From assembly GCF_004323635.1 (NCBI RefSeq), contig NZ_CP036515.1, forward strand, positions 3,349,501-3,413,500: a stretch of 64,000 nt of DNA, given 5' to 3'. This DNA comes from Lichenihabitans psoromatis (GTDB lineage Bacteria > Pseudomonadota > Alphaproteobacteria > Rhizobiales > Beijerinckiaceae). Positions 1 through 8,596 of this stretch are shown in pieces (the first letter of the stretch is position 1; each line of letters starts with the position of its first letter). The notes under the pieces were generated by a model that was given only the letters and a program-made list of their open reading frames with translations, did not search any database and had not been told where the DNA came from. Made by a program: the position numbers and the translations under genes.

Positions 1-490
1 GTCGTGAGCTGCTTTTTACAGCAACCAGCGCGAAGGGCAGCTTTTCTCACTCGAGGCTGGATACCGGACATTCCGCTCCCGGCCAGGATGCGCCAGCAGC
101 TGCCGTTGGCTTGTCGCCCTAAAGCGGACCTTCGGCTTTGCGCCCAACACGCCCTTCAGCGGTCATGGCCCTGTTCCAGAGAGCAGCCGTTCGAATCGAC
201 GCGATTTGCACGAAAGTCGCGCGGCTCGCGTGGCCCGATCTCGATGACCCGTATGCGGACGGTTGGCTTGTAGCATCGCTCGATGTTGTCGAATACGTCG
301 GCGGAAGCGTCGTTGTTGGGGATGATGCATGGCGCCGCAAGTTCCGCCTTCCAAATTAGCGCCAGCTCATAGGCCCTCGATCTCAGCCGCTACCAGCCAA
401 GATGCGTTCGATCTTGCGTCCTGCACGATGACGGACAAAAGCGCGTTCATGGAGTTCGTCGAACGGGCGATGACATAAAGGGCCGCCGCA
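1..490. other. Leading stretch with a possible transposase remnant
   Basis: I see no intact gene here. On the minus strand, about 395 down to 165, one frame without a start reads ...NNDASADVFDNIERCYKP, which loosely resembles the C-terminal part of IS3-type transposases. It is short and has no DDE context, so this is a weak suggestion. A GGACATTCC element at about 66-74 resembles the dispersed repeat found again at 45-51 kb. Confidence 0.25.
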
Positions 491-508
491 TGAGTAGTTT
501 CCGAACCT
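491..508 (+). promoter_or_regulatory. Regulon motif copy 1 (TGAGTAGTTTCCGAACCT)
   Basis: First of nine copies of an 18-bp element with consensus TGAGTAGTTTCCGAnnCT. It lies about 133 bp upstream of the PRC-barrel start at 642 and in the same orientation. The spacing suits a site for an upstream-binding activator. The motif itself is read directly; the regulatory role is inferred from repetition and orientation. Confidence 0.6.
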
Positions 509-641
509 CGGCAAGAATGGCGTGCCGCTCTAGCCTCTCCCTTTGAAACTGCGTGCCTTTGTCGCGTGCCGATTCAACGGCACTCTTCACAATGCCGTCA
601 CCAAAACATTCAGCTCGCACCGAAGCGCAGAGGGTCAGACC

Positions 642-1400
642 ATGCTTTTGGCCGTATCAGCATTGAAGGGCTACGCCATCCTGGCGAGCGATGGCCGTAT
701 CGGCAGCGTCAGCGACGTTCTGTTCGATGACGAATCCTGGCGGCTTCGGTGGCTTGTCGTCGATACCGGAACCTGGCTGTCGGAACGCAAGGTCCTGGTT
801 CATCCGTCAGCCATCGGGGAGGTCGATCACGACCGGCAGGAATTGCCGATCCGGATGTCGAAGGCGCAGATCGAACGTAGTCCCGACATCAGTCGGGATC
901 GACCCGTCTCGCTGCAGATGCAGGGCCAGCTCTACGACTACTACGGATGGGATCCCGTCTGGGGCGGCAGCGGCTATTTCGGAGGCGGCTTGGGTCTGGT
1001 TGGCTCGTCGGGGTATTCAGGGATGGGAGCCACTCCGATGCCGAACGGCCATGGGTCTGACGACGGTGATCCGCATCTGCGCAGCACGACGGCCGTGACG
1101 GGTTCCCACCTCGAGGCGACCGACGGAGAAATCGGTCATGTCGAGAACATGCTGATCGATGATGCGGGCTGGGACGTTCGCTACCTCATTGTCGATACCA
1201 GGAACTGGTGGTTCGGACAGCACGTCCTGATCTCGCCCTACGCCGTCAAGAGCATCTCCTGGTCGGATCGAACGATCCAGCTCGACGTCACGCGCGCGTC
1301 GGTCAAGGCAAGCCCGGCGTGGGTTCCGACCGCCATGATCGACCAAGTGTATGAGAAAAGGCTTCACAACCACTACGGCTGGCAGGGCTACGGGTTTTAG
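642..1400 (+). CDS. Double PRC-barrel domain protein
   Basis: A 252-residue protein with two PRC-barrel repeats, roughly residues 5-80 and 140-220. Each has the pattern of a short strand, a D/E-G-x-I-G turn, and RWLVVDT or RYLIVDT. A Gly/Tyr-rich linker separates them. PRC-barrels are small beta-barrel modules found in photosynthetic reaction centre H subunits, RimM and many stress proteins of this order. No signal peptide is visible, so it is probably cytoplasmic. I chose the ATG at 642 over the upstream ATG at 543 because the domain begins there and a GAGGG-like ribosome site precedes it. A regulon motif lies upstream, and the LOV kinase follows after 12 bases, suggesting cotranscription. 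Confidence 0.85.
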   Translation: MLLAVSALKGYAILASDGRIGSVSDVLFDDESWRLRWLVVDTGTWLSERKVLVHPSAIGEVDHDRQELPIRMSKAQIERSPDISRDRPVSLQMQGQLYDYYGWDPVWGGSGYFGGGLGLVGSSGYSGMGATPMPNGHGSDDGDPHLRSTTAVTGSHLEATDGEIGHVENMLIDDAGWDVRYLIVDTRNWWFGQHVLISPYAVKSISWSDRTIQLDVTRASVKASPAWVPTAMIDQVYEKRLHNHYGWQGYGF

Positions 1401-1412
1401 GAAAGGTTCGCT

Positions 1413-3020
1413 TTGACAGCCGGCACGGACGGTTGGGCCTCCATGCTCAGCAACCAGAAACTGCGTGAGTTCGAAATCGAGGCGCTTGCCGGTCTCGACG
1501 TGTCGCTCGCGGCGGTGTCGGGCGTCGCGACCGTTGTGACCGACCCTCGTCGTCCCGACAATCCGGTCGTGTTTGCGAACCATGCTTTTTCCCAACTCAC
1601 GGGCTTTGCGCACGATGAGATCATCGGACGAAATTGCCGCTTCCTTCAAGCCCCCGAGGCTGACCCTGCAGCGATCCGCACGCTTCGAGAGGCCTTGGCC
1701 GCACGGCGTCCGATCGCGATCGAGATTCTCAATAAGAAGCGCGACGGCTCCTTGTTCTGGAACGCACTTTGCCTTTCACCCGTGTTCGACGTGACCGGCG
1801 ATCTTCGGCACTTCGTCGGCAATCTCGTCGACGTGAGCCGGCGGCGGACTGCCGAGCAAGCGCTGCATCAACTGCAAAAGATGGAAGCGATTGGACAGCT
1901 CACCGGCGGCGTCGCCCACGATTTCAACAATCTCCTGACCGTCATTATGGGCAGCGTCGAAGCCCTTCGGCGTCAAACTCTTACACAGGCGAATCGGAGC
2001 CGTTATATCGACGCGATCGGGACGACGGCCGGCCGCGCCGCGAAACTGACCGGCCAACTTCTGGCCTTCGCCCGCAAGCAGACCGTCGAGCCGACCGTCT
2101 TCGATACGTCTGATCAGGTTCGTCGCACGGTCGACATGCTGCAGACGATCGTCGGGTCGCGGATCGAGATCACCACCGAACTCTCCTCGAAGCGTTGCTT
2201 CATCAAGGGTGACATCAGCCAATTCGAAACGGCGCTGGTCAACATGGCCGTGAACGGGCGCGATGCGATGAACGGTCAGGGGCATCTCATCATCGCGGTC
2301 AAGCGGGTTACCGACGGTCCCGCGTGGCATGGACACGATGCGGTGTCCCGCGACGTCATCGCGGTGGCCGTGACCGACACAGGCGCCGGAATCCCGTCCG
2401 CCAGGCTCGAGCAGATTTTCGAGCCGCTCTACACGACCAAGGAGGCGGGCGCTGGTACCGGGCTGGGGCTTGCACAGGTACATGGTTTCGCTAAGCAGAC
2501 GGGCGGCGAGGTGCGCGTCGAGAGCGAACTCGGACGGGGCACAACGTTTACGCTTTTTCTGCCGTGTGCTGAAGCGGAGCCGATTGCCGTTCCGACGGAG
2601 CGAATTCAAGCAGCCATACATGAGCAGGGGCGACTTCTCATGGTCGAGCACCATGGTCAGATCGCTGAAATCACCTCTGAGATCCTGAGAGATCTCGGTT
2701 ACGAGGTCCGCTGCGTGACCAACGCCGCAGCGGCTTTGGCGGCGATCGAAGCCGACGACCAGGTTTTTGACCTTGTCTTCAGCGACGTTCAGATGCCCGG
2801 CCTCATGAGCGGTATCAATCTTGCGCATGAGCTGAATCGCCGATGGCCGGAGTTGCCGGTGCTCTTGACGACCGGCTACAGTAACGTTCTTGCGAGGGAC
2901 GAAGACGTGGTCGGTGATTTTCGAGTCCTGCGGAAGCCCTATTCCGCAGAGGCCCTTACGAGCCTCATCGAGGACATGATCCGCGTCGCGCGAGTCACGG
3001 AGGAGAGCAGACTGGCCTGA
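1413..3020 (+). CDS. LOV-domain hybrid sensor histidine kinase
   Basis: A 535-residue probable blue-light or redox sensor kinase. Residues about 25-145 form a LOV-type PAS domain carrying the flavin-adduct motif GRNCRFLQ, with the photoactive cysteine at residue 75. A HisKA domain follows, with the phospho-accepting His at about 169 in GGVAHDFNN. An HATPase domain comes next, with DTGAGIP and GTGLGLAQV. The C-terminal receiver has its phospho-acceptor Asp at about 458 in FSDVQMPG. No transmembrane segment is seen, so it is soluble. The start is a TTG at 1413 preceded by GAAAGG; an ATG at 1443 is an alternative. No separate cognate regulator is adjacent, so output may go through its own receiver and a phosphorelay. 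Confidence 0.9.
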   Translation: MTAGTDGWASMLSNQKLREFEIEALAGLDVSLAAVSGVATVVTDPRRPDNPVVFANHAFSQLTGFAHDEIIGRNCRFLQAPEADPAAIRTLREALAARRPIAIEILNKKRDGSLFWNALCLSPVFDVTGDLRHFVGNLVDVSRRRTAEQALHQLQKMEAIGQLTGGVAHDFNNLLTVIMGSVEALRRQTLTQANRSRYIDAIGTTAGRAAKLTGQLLAFARKQTVEPTVFDTSDQVRRTVDMLQTIVGSRIEITTELSSKRCFIKGDISQFETALVNMAVNGRDAMNGQGHLIIAVKRVTDGPAWHGHDAVSRDVIAVAVTDTGAGIPSARLEQIFEPLYTTKEAGAGTGLGLAQVHGFAKQTGGEVRVESELGRGTTFTLFLPCAEAEPIAVPTERIQAAIHEQGRLLMVEHHGQIAEITSEILRDLGYEVRCVTNAAAALAAIEADDQVFDLVFSDVQMPGLMSGINLAHELNRRWPELPVLLTTGYSNVLARDEDVVGDFRVLRKPYSAEALTSLIEDMIRVARVTEESRLA

Positions 3021-3030
3021 TCCAGGCCCG

Positions 3031-3051
3031 GACCCGCCGCCACGTCACCGG
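3031..3051. terminator. Possible hairpin between convergent genes
   Basis: The 51-bp gap between two convergent genes contains CCGCCG, a 9-base loop, then CGGCGG. The six-pair stem is GC-rich with no T run. It may act as a bidirectional terminator, but the call is weak. Confidence 0.25.
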
Positions 3052-3071
3052 CGGCCCCACTGCCGCTGCCA

Positions 3072-5240
3072 TTACGGCCCATCACGCAATCGTCTGGACC
3101 AATCGGTCATCGAGCGTCTGACGACGGCGTCCTTCGGACCGGTCAAGACCGTAAACTCGGTCCAGTCGCCCTTGCGCTCGAAACAGATGTCGAAGCTCAT
3201 GCTGCCGACGCGGAGGTCGCGCACCGTGAGGGTCGACATCCAATCGGGCAGCGCCGGATCAACGAACAGTTTTTCGGCCGGCGCGTCCGGCTGAAACCCG
3301 AGCATGGCCTGCAACAATGAGAAGATGGATCCGGCCGCCCAGCCTTGCGGGACGTTGGCCCCGATATATTGCACGGGAAAGTTCGAGTCGTCGCGCTGTG
3401 TGCCGGCATAGAGTTCCGGCATCTGGTCTAGCGCGAAATAGCCGGCTGCTCGGGTGATTGCTTCGGCGATGCGGCAGGTCTCGTCATGAAAGCCGTAGCG
3501 CTTCGTGCCCTGCGCAATGAAGCCGTTATCATGCGGCCAGACTGCGCCGGTCTGATAATTGTAAGGGTTGAAGCTCGTGTGGTCGGCCGACAACGTGCGG
3601 ATGCCCCAGCCACTCCACATATCTGGCTTCATGAGACGGTCCGTGACCCGACGGGCGCGTTCGGGCGGCACGATGCCCGACCAAAGGCATTGTCCGGGGT
3701 TGGACGCGATCGACATGACCGGCTTCTTCTCGCCGTCGAGCGCATAGGCGTAAAATCCCTCGGCCTCGTTCCAGAAGGCCGCGTTGAACTGCTCGAACAG
3801 CACAGCTGCCTTTCGACGGAGCTCCGAGGCCCGGTCGCCTTTGTCGAGGGCGTCGTAGATCTGGGCCATGCGCAGCCAAGCATCATAGACGTACCCCTGC
3901 AACTCGCAGAGGGCCTTCGGGCCTTCAACCAGCGAGCCGTCGAGGTTCATGACGGCATCGCCCGAATCCTTCCAGCCCTGGTTGGCATAGCCGACGGGCG
4001 AGCGGGTCTCGTATTCCTGAAAGCCGTCGCCGTCGCGATCTCCATATTGATCGATCCACTCGAGGCAACGTTCCGCCGTCTCGAGATGCTGTGTCAAAAG
4101 CGACCGATCGCCCGTGCAGGTCCAGGCGGTGTGCAGCGTGATGAGGTACAGCGGGGTCGCGTCCGCGGTGCCGTAATAGGGTGTGTGCGGGATGAGCTTG
4201 AAGTGGGCGAGTTCGCCGCGCCGGAGCTCATGATGGATCTTGCCTGGTTCGGCGTCGCGATAGTCGTCCCGTTCGGTCGCTTGCCAGTATGCCAGAACCA
4301 AGAGCGCGCCGCGGGCAAATTCGGGGTGGACGATCGCATTCTGCAGCGAGATGATCAGGCTGTCGCGGCCGAACAGTGCAACGAACCAGGGCAGGCCAGC
4401 GGCCGGAACGAACTGCATATGATCCGTGCCCTCGATAGGTAGCCGCAAGGCCGACATGTCGTCGATCGCCTGAGTGAAGGCCGCGGCAAAGGTCTGGTTC
4501 TCCGTCTCGACCTTCAGCACGCTGTCCTTCCAAATCTTTTGCGCCTTCATGGCTTCCGACCCCATGTAGTCGGCCACCGCCTGTTTGGGCGCCATGCTCC
4601 AGATAGCGCCATTCGCGAAATCGTAGAGCAGGCCGGTGTGCCACGACGCCCCTGGCTGGATATCGATGGTGAAGCTCAAGCGGCCGTTGGCATAGGTCAT
4701 GGCCGTATGCTCGTTGACAGCCGTCACTTTAAGGGCTCGCGAAAAATCGTCGTGGCGGTAGGTGGTGGTCAGCGATTGCGTCTCGGCGGACCACTCGGTG
4801 CGGATTTCTCCTCGACGGGTGACCTTCTTGCCCTTGACCTCGAACAGATCGGCAAAGTCGCTCCGGATCGAGAGTTCCAGGCTGAAGCATATGGGCTTGG
4901 AGCCGTAGTTGATGATATCTACGTCTTCATGCATGCCGCCGTCGATATGGCGGCCGAACACGAGCCCGAGCGTGTTTTTCGCGATCGTCCCGCCGGCCGT
5001 TGAGATTGGCGGGTTGGTGCAATAGATCTGGGCCGCGGAGGCCGACAGCGCACCGCCGTTAAGCAGTGTCCAGGGCACCCCGTCGGCAAACATGGCCCAG
5101 CCGCTGATGAGGCGAGTGTCAAGAAAGTAGAGGCCCTTGTCGCCTCCGGCGAGGATCTGCCCGTCTGGTTCGCTGACCATCACGGTGTAGCCCTGATGAA
5201 CCGCGAGCTGGGGCGGACCGACTTTGATCTCGAGCGTCAT
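3072..5240 (-). CDS. Amylo-alpha-1,6-glucosidase (glycogen debranching) family protein
   Basis: A 722-residue glycoside hydrolase. The N-terminal beta-sandwich (about 1-230, with LAGGDKGLYFLDTRL) is the bacterial glycogen-debranching N-domain. The C-terminal (alpha/alpha)6 barrel (about 270-700) has family signatures: LPWFVALFGRDSLI, QEYETRSPVGYANQGW and NPYNYQTGAVWPHDN. Relatives hydrolyse alpha-1,6 branch points in glycogen-like glucans, although several rhizobial members have unproven substrates. There is no signal peptide, so it is cytoplasmic. It fits a storage-carbohydrate role beside the phosphorylase and phosphoketolase genes of this island. No regulon motif was found upstream. The length and barrel motifs look complete. 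Confidence 0.85.
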   Translation of the reverse strand: MTLEIKVGPPQLAVHQGYTVMVSEPDGQILAGGDKGLYFLDTRLISGWAMFADGVPWTLLNGGALSASAAQIYCTNPPISTAGGTIAKNTLGLVFGRHIDGGMHEDVDIINYGSKPICFSLELSIRSDFADLFEVKGKKVTRRGEIRTEWSAETQSLTTTYRHDDFSRALKVTAVNEHTAMTYANGRLSFTIDIQPGASWHTGLLYDFANGAIWSMAPKQAVADYMGSEAMKAQKIWKDSVLKVETENQTFAAAFTQAIDDMSALRLPIEGTDHMQFVPAAGLPWFVALFGRDSLIISLQNAIVHPEFARGALLVLAYWQATERDDYRDAEPGKIHHELRRGELAHFKLIPHTPYYGTADATPLYLITLHTAWTCTGDRSLLTQHLETAERCLEWIDQYGDRDGDGFQEYETRSPVGYANQGWKDSGDAVMNLDGSLVEGPKALCELQGYVYDAWLRMAQIYDALDKGDRASELRRKAAVLFEQFNAAFWNEAEGFYAYALDGEKKPVMSIASNPGQCLWSGIVPPERARRVTDRLMKPDMWSGWGIRTLSADHTSFNPYNYQTGAVWPHDNGFIAQGTKRYGFHDETCRIAEAITRAAGYFALDQMPELYAGTQRDDSNFPVQYIGANVPQGWAAGSIFSLLQAMLGFQPDAPAEKLFVDPALPDWMSTLTVRDLRVGSMSFDICFERKGDWTEFTVLTGPKDAVVRRSMTDWSRRLRDGP

Positions 5241-5317
5241 GATTGTCTTTCAGGCGAAGTCGCGCCGCATGTGTGATGAAGATCGTCGCTCCGATCTTGG
5301 CGCAACAGAACTGCTGG

Positions 5318-5800
5318 TTAGTGGGCCGCAAGGCGGGCCTTGATGGCGCCGACCGCCCAAGCGCTTTCGCTGACCTTTGCGGTCATGGCCGCCTGTCGAA
5401 GTTGATCGTAGAGTTTGGCTGGCACTGGGACGCTGATCAGGATGTCTTCCTCAGTCGATTTGGGTGAACTGTACACAAAGCTCGCGAGACTGGAGGCGAA
5501 CTGGCTGACCTCGTCGGCTTTGCTCTTGTCCGACGTGTCGGCCTGCGATCCGATTTTGGAACACTAGGCAATGACGAGATGATCAATGATCTCGCCGCTC
5601 TTCAAACCTTGTTCCCGCAAGCGGTCGATCGCGGTCATCACGGATCGGCTGACACTCGGATCGTTCGTCGAAATCTCGTCGGTAGCAAGGCTTGGTTTGG
5701 TGCCGGCGGCCGGGCATTCAAACGCCGCTGCCGCTGGTACCGTCGCGATCACCAGCAGCGGGAGAACGAACAGCGGATGGAGGCAATAGGATCTAGGCAT
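5318..5800 (-). pseudogene. Small exported protein gene interrupted by an in-frame TAG
   Basis: The 5' part encodes 78 residues: a Sec signal peptide (hydrophobic run to about AAAAFEC), then a helix ending in EIIDHLVIA. TAG follows at 5564-5566. The same frame then stays open for another 81 codons (CSKIGSQADTSDKSKADEV... to ...KARLAAH) and stops at 5318. As I recall the rhizobial family, an AYCP-like motif falls at this point, so the TAG most likely replaces a tyrosine codon. The full product would be about 160 residues. Either the gene has suffered a recent nonsense mutation, or the short exported form is made alone. Function is unknown. Confidence 0.6.
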
Positions 5801-6164
5801 ACAACCCTTTCGTTCGTTCTAGGCCGGAGCTCGAGTTGAAGTTACTTGCAGAATCACTAACCAGGCACGTTGGTGAATGTCTCGCCGTATGAATCACCGT
5901 CGCAACTGTCGCACCGACAGAACCAATCGAGAACAAAGAATGTATCGGTGTTTCAAATACTTTTCATTAACTCACCGCCATCCTAATAGATAGAACAAGG
6001 GAGCCTCGTAACGGGTCCAATTCAGTTTGTTAAATTTACGAAAGACTAAACGCGGCTCATCTGCATAGAGGAGATTTTCAGGTGAGAAATCGGCGAGGCG
6101 GTTGACACAACATCCGTGCGCTGATCCGTCATGATCTGACTAGCCAGCTCTTTAAGCGCCGGAC
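5801..6164. other. Intergenic region, comparatively AT-rich, no gene seen
   Basis: This is the divergent region between the small exported protein and the Cof-type phosphatase. It contains AT-rich tracts near 5940-6060 that could be promoters. I see no conserved open frame. Confidence 0.4.
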
Positions 6165-6182
6165 TAGGTAGTTTCCGAGGCT
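6165..6182 (+). promoter_or_regulatory. Regulon motif copy 2
   Basis: TAGGTAGTTTCCGAGGCT, differing from the consensus only near its 5' end. It lies about 224 bp upstream of the Cof phosphatase start at 6407 and in the same orientation. Confidence 0.55.
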
Positions 6183-6406
6183 AGGATCGCCGATCGGTTC
6201 TGTCCTTATCGCATCATGATCATGCATGAAGGGGTTCGGTTCAGCCGTTTACTGGGCTGCGTCACCGAAGCTACACGCATGCGATGAGGACGGCGAGCCG
6301 AAAAATCCGACGCTCTTTGCATGCTGCGTTCTTTAATCGGCCCGTTATTGGGCCGTCGCAAGGCTCAACCTGCTGCGGAGGCGTTTCCACGAAAGAACTA
6401 GAAGCC

Positions 6407-7231
6407 ATGACCCTCAAGAGCGACATCCGGCTCCTCCTTGCGGACGTCGACGGGACGTTATTGACCCGTGACAAGGTTTTAACCGAGCAGGCAGTGGCAG
6501 CGGTTCGCGCCTTGCGACAGGCCGGCATCGTCTTCGCGATCACCAGTGGCCGGCCGCCGCGCGGCATGCGCATGCTGATCGAGCCGCTCGGCCTCGATGA
6601 CGCCATCGCGGGCTTCAACGGCGGCGTCATCTTCAACCCCGACCTGTCCGTCATCGAGAGCCACCAACTCGACCCAGCGACGGCTCAACGGACCGTCGAA
6701 CTGATCCTGGGCCGCGGCCTCGACGTCTGGATTTACACGGCCGACGCTTGGTTGATCCGCGACCCCATGGCGGCGCACGTCACGCACGAGACCTCGAACG
6801 TCAGATTCGCGGCCACGGTCGTGCCATCCTTCACGCCCGCGCATCTACAGCGGGTCGTGAAGATCGTCGGCATTTCCGACGATCTCGCCCTGGTGGCGGC
6901 TTGCGAGACGGCGGCCCAGGACACGCTAGGCGCGACTGTGAGTGCCGAGCGCTCGCAGCGGTTCTATCTCGACGTGACCCACCCGCAGGCCAACAAGGGC
7001 GCGGTCGCGGTCACCTTGTCACGATTGCACGACATCCCGCTCGCGCAGATTGCCACGATCGGCGACATGCCGAACGACATCCCGATGTTCCGTAAGAGCG
7101 GTTTCTCGATCGCCATGGGAAACGCGAGCGACGAGGTGAAAGCGCAGGCGCATGCGGTGACCGTCAGCACCGAGCATGAAGGCTTTGCCAAGGCCGTGCG
7201 GCGCTTCATTCTGCAATCGGTCGGCGCTTGA
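6407..7231 (+). CDS. Cof-type HAD-IIB phosphatase
   Basis: A 274-residue haloacid-dehalogenase phosphatase of the Cof/IIB class, which removes phosphate from sugar phosphates or related small metabolites in the cytoplasm. Motif I is ADVDGTLL with catalytic Asp at 13 and 15. Motif II is AITSGRPP. The motif III lysine sits in QANKGAVAV, and motif IV is IGDMPNDIPMF. The cap insertion lies between motifs II and III. The ATG at 6407 is preferred to the in-frame ATG at 6284 because homology begins immediately after it. The substrate cannot be read from sequence. A regulon motif upstream ties it to the carbon/stress set. Confidence 0.88.
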   Translation: MTLKSDIRLLLADVDGTLLTRDKVLTEQAVAAVRALRQAGIVFAITSGRPPRGMRMLIEPLGLDDAIAGFNGGVIFNPDLSVIESHQLDPATAQRTVELILGRGLDVWIYTADAWLIRDPMAAHVTHETSNVRFAATVVPSFTPAHLQRVVKIVGISDDLALVAACETAAQDTLGATVSAERSQRFYLDVTHPQANKGAVAVTLSRLHDIPLAQIATIGDMPNDIPMFRKSGFSIAMGNASDEVKAQAHAVTVSTEHEGFAKAVRRFILQSVGA

Positions 7232-7259
7232 TCGTCTTCCTATGATGCAGAGCGCCAAG

Positions 7260-7282
7260 CCTTAGTGCCCTCAACACTGAGG
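7260..7282. terminator. Hairpin between convergent genes
   Basis: CCTTAGTG, loop CCCTCAA, then CACTGAGG form an eight-pair stem with one G-T pair. It lies in the 77-bp gap between the convergent Cof phosphatase and antiporter genes, so a bidirectional terminator is plausible. There is no clear T run. Confidence 0.4.
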
Positions 7283-7308
7283 ACGGAACCTCGCCCGCGA
7301 TCGTCCAG

Positions 7309-8481
7309 CTACCTAAGCTGCAGTCCGAGTCTGCGAATGAGCCAGGGCATGGTCAGCCCTTGCACCACGATGGAAAAGGCCACGACCGCAAAGGCGACGA
7401 CGATGATCTCCTGCCGCTCAGGGATGCTGTCCGGGAGCGCCAGGGCCAGCGCCAAGGCTAGCGCTCCGCGAAGACCGCCCCAGACGAGCACGTGCTGATA
7501 GCGCAGGCCGATGCGGAGGGGCGTAGGGAACAGCAGGAGACAGAGCGGATAGATCGCGAGCACCCGCCCGATCAGCACAAGGATGATCGCCACCACCGCG
7601 GCTCCCGAAAAAAAGGCGAACGGCTGAGTCGCCTCGTGGCCGCCGATCAGGATGAAGATGACGGAGTTCGCCAGGAAGGCCGCATATTGCCAGAACGACA
7701 GGACATGGTCGCGCCCGTGTTCCGAGATGGCGCCCCTCCAGCCGACATTGCCAACCAGGAGTCCGGCCGTGAGAGACGCGAGCACGCCCGACATGCCGAA
7801 ATGTTCGGCCAGCAGGAACGACCCATAGGCCGCAATCGTGGTCAGCGTGATCTCGACGAGGTGATCGTCGGTCCGCCACGCCACGAGAAGAAGCAGGGCT
7901 GCAATCAGCCCGCCGAGGACAATCCCGCCGACGATCGTCCAGGCTAGCGAGCCTGCGATCATCAGCGCAGAACTCGACCCGCCCGCCGCGACGACGATCA
8001 GGACTCCGAACCCGACCGCCGCGGCACCGTCGTTGAGCAGGCTCTCGGATTCGACCAAAAGGCTGAGGCGTTCTTCGACTTGGATCTCCTTGAAGGCCGC
8101 AATGACCGAGACGGGGTCGGTCGCTGCGATCAAGATGCCGAACAGGGCGGCGCCGATCCAGCTCCAGTCCAGGAGAAAGTGGACGCCCAGGGCCACCGCT
8201 CCCGTCGCGATCACCACGCCCGGGAAGGCTAGGAGCAGCGTCGCGGGAAGCTCACGGCGGAAGGCCCGCCATTTGAGCTGAAGCGCTGCCTCGAAGATGA
8301 GCGGGGGCAGGAAAACCGAGAACACGAGGTCGCGGCTCAACGGAATGGTCAGAACCTGAGGCAGAAAGCCGAGGCCGTACCCGGCCGCCACCAGCCCGAT
8401 GCTAAGGCGGCGGGTGAGCATGGCGACCAACGACGCGGTCAGCAGGATCAGCCCCAACGTCGTGGCGGTTCCGTCAGCCAA
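7309..8481 (-). CDS. CPA1-family Na+/H+ antiporter
   Basis: A 390-residue, almost wholly hydrophobic membrane protein with about 11-12 transmembrane segments. It has the CPA1 signatures ATDPVSVIA and ESLLNDGAA, the latter holding the ion-binding Asp. Members exchange cytoplasmic Na+ or K+ for external H+ and take part in pH and salt homeostasis. It lacks the long C-terminal cytoplasmic tail seen in some NhaP/NhaK proteins. The start is the only ATG fitting the first membrane helix. It stands alone, convergent with the Cof phosphatase, and no regulon motif was seen upstream. The exact cation is not predictable. Confidence 0.87.
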   Translation of the reverse strand: MADGTATTLGLILLTASLVAMLTRRLSIGLVAAGYGLGFLPQVLTIPLSRDLVFSVFLPPLIFEAALQLKWRAFRRELPATLLLAFPGVVIATGAVALGVHFLLDWSWIGAALFGILIAATDPVSVIAAFKEIQVEERLSLLVESESLLNDGAAAVGFGVLIVVAAGGSSSALMIAGSLAWTIVGGIVLGGLIAALLLLVAWRTDDHLVEITLTTIAAYGSFLLAEHFGMSGVLASLTAGLLVGNVGWRGAISEHGRDHVLSFWQYAAFLANSVIFILIGGHEATQPFAFFSGAAVVAIILVLIGRVLAIYPLCLLLFPTPLRIGLRYQHVLVWGGLRGALALALALALPDSIPERQEIIVVAFAVVAFSIVVQGLTMPWLIRRLGLQLR

Positions 8482-8596
8482 GAGACAGGTTTCCTCCGGC
8501 GGGCACGTTACCCGCTTGGGCCAGGATGACTGATGTTATCGGTCCTCCTTGGGTTCTAGAGGCTAGTAGCCAGGTTTTGCTGATCTGTCACGCCTG

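Noticed and set aside
1017..1649. 210-codon minus-strand frame over the PRC-barrel gene and the kinase start
   Set aside because: Antisense shadow crossing two supported genes; no domain recognised.
3486..4442. 318-codon frame opposite the debranching enzyme
   Set aside because: Antisense shadow of a well-supported gene, with composition typical of the complementary strand of GC-rich coding DNA.
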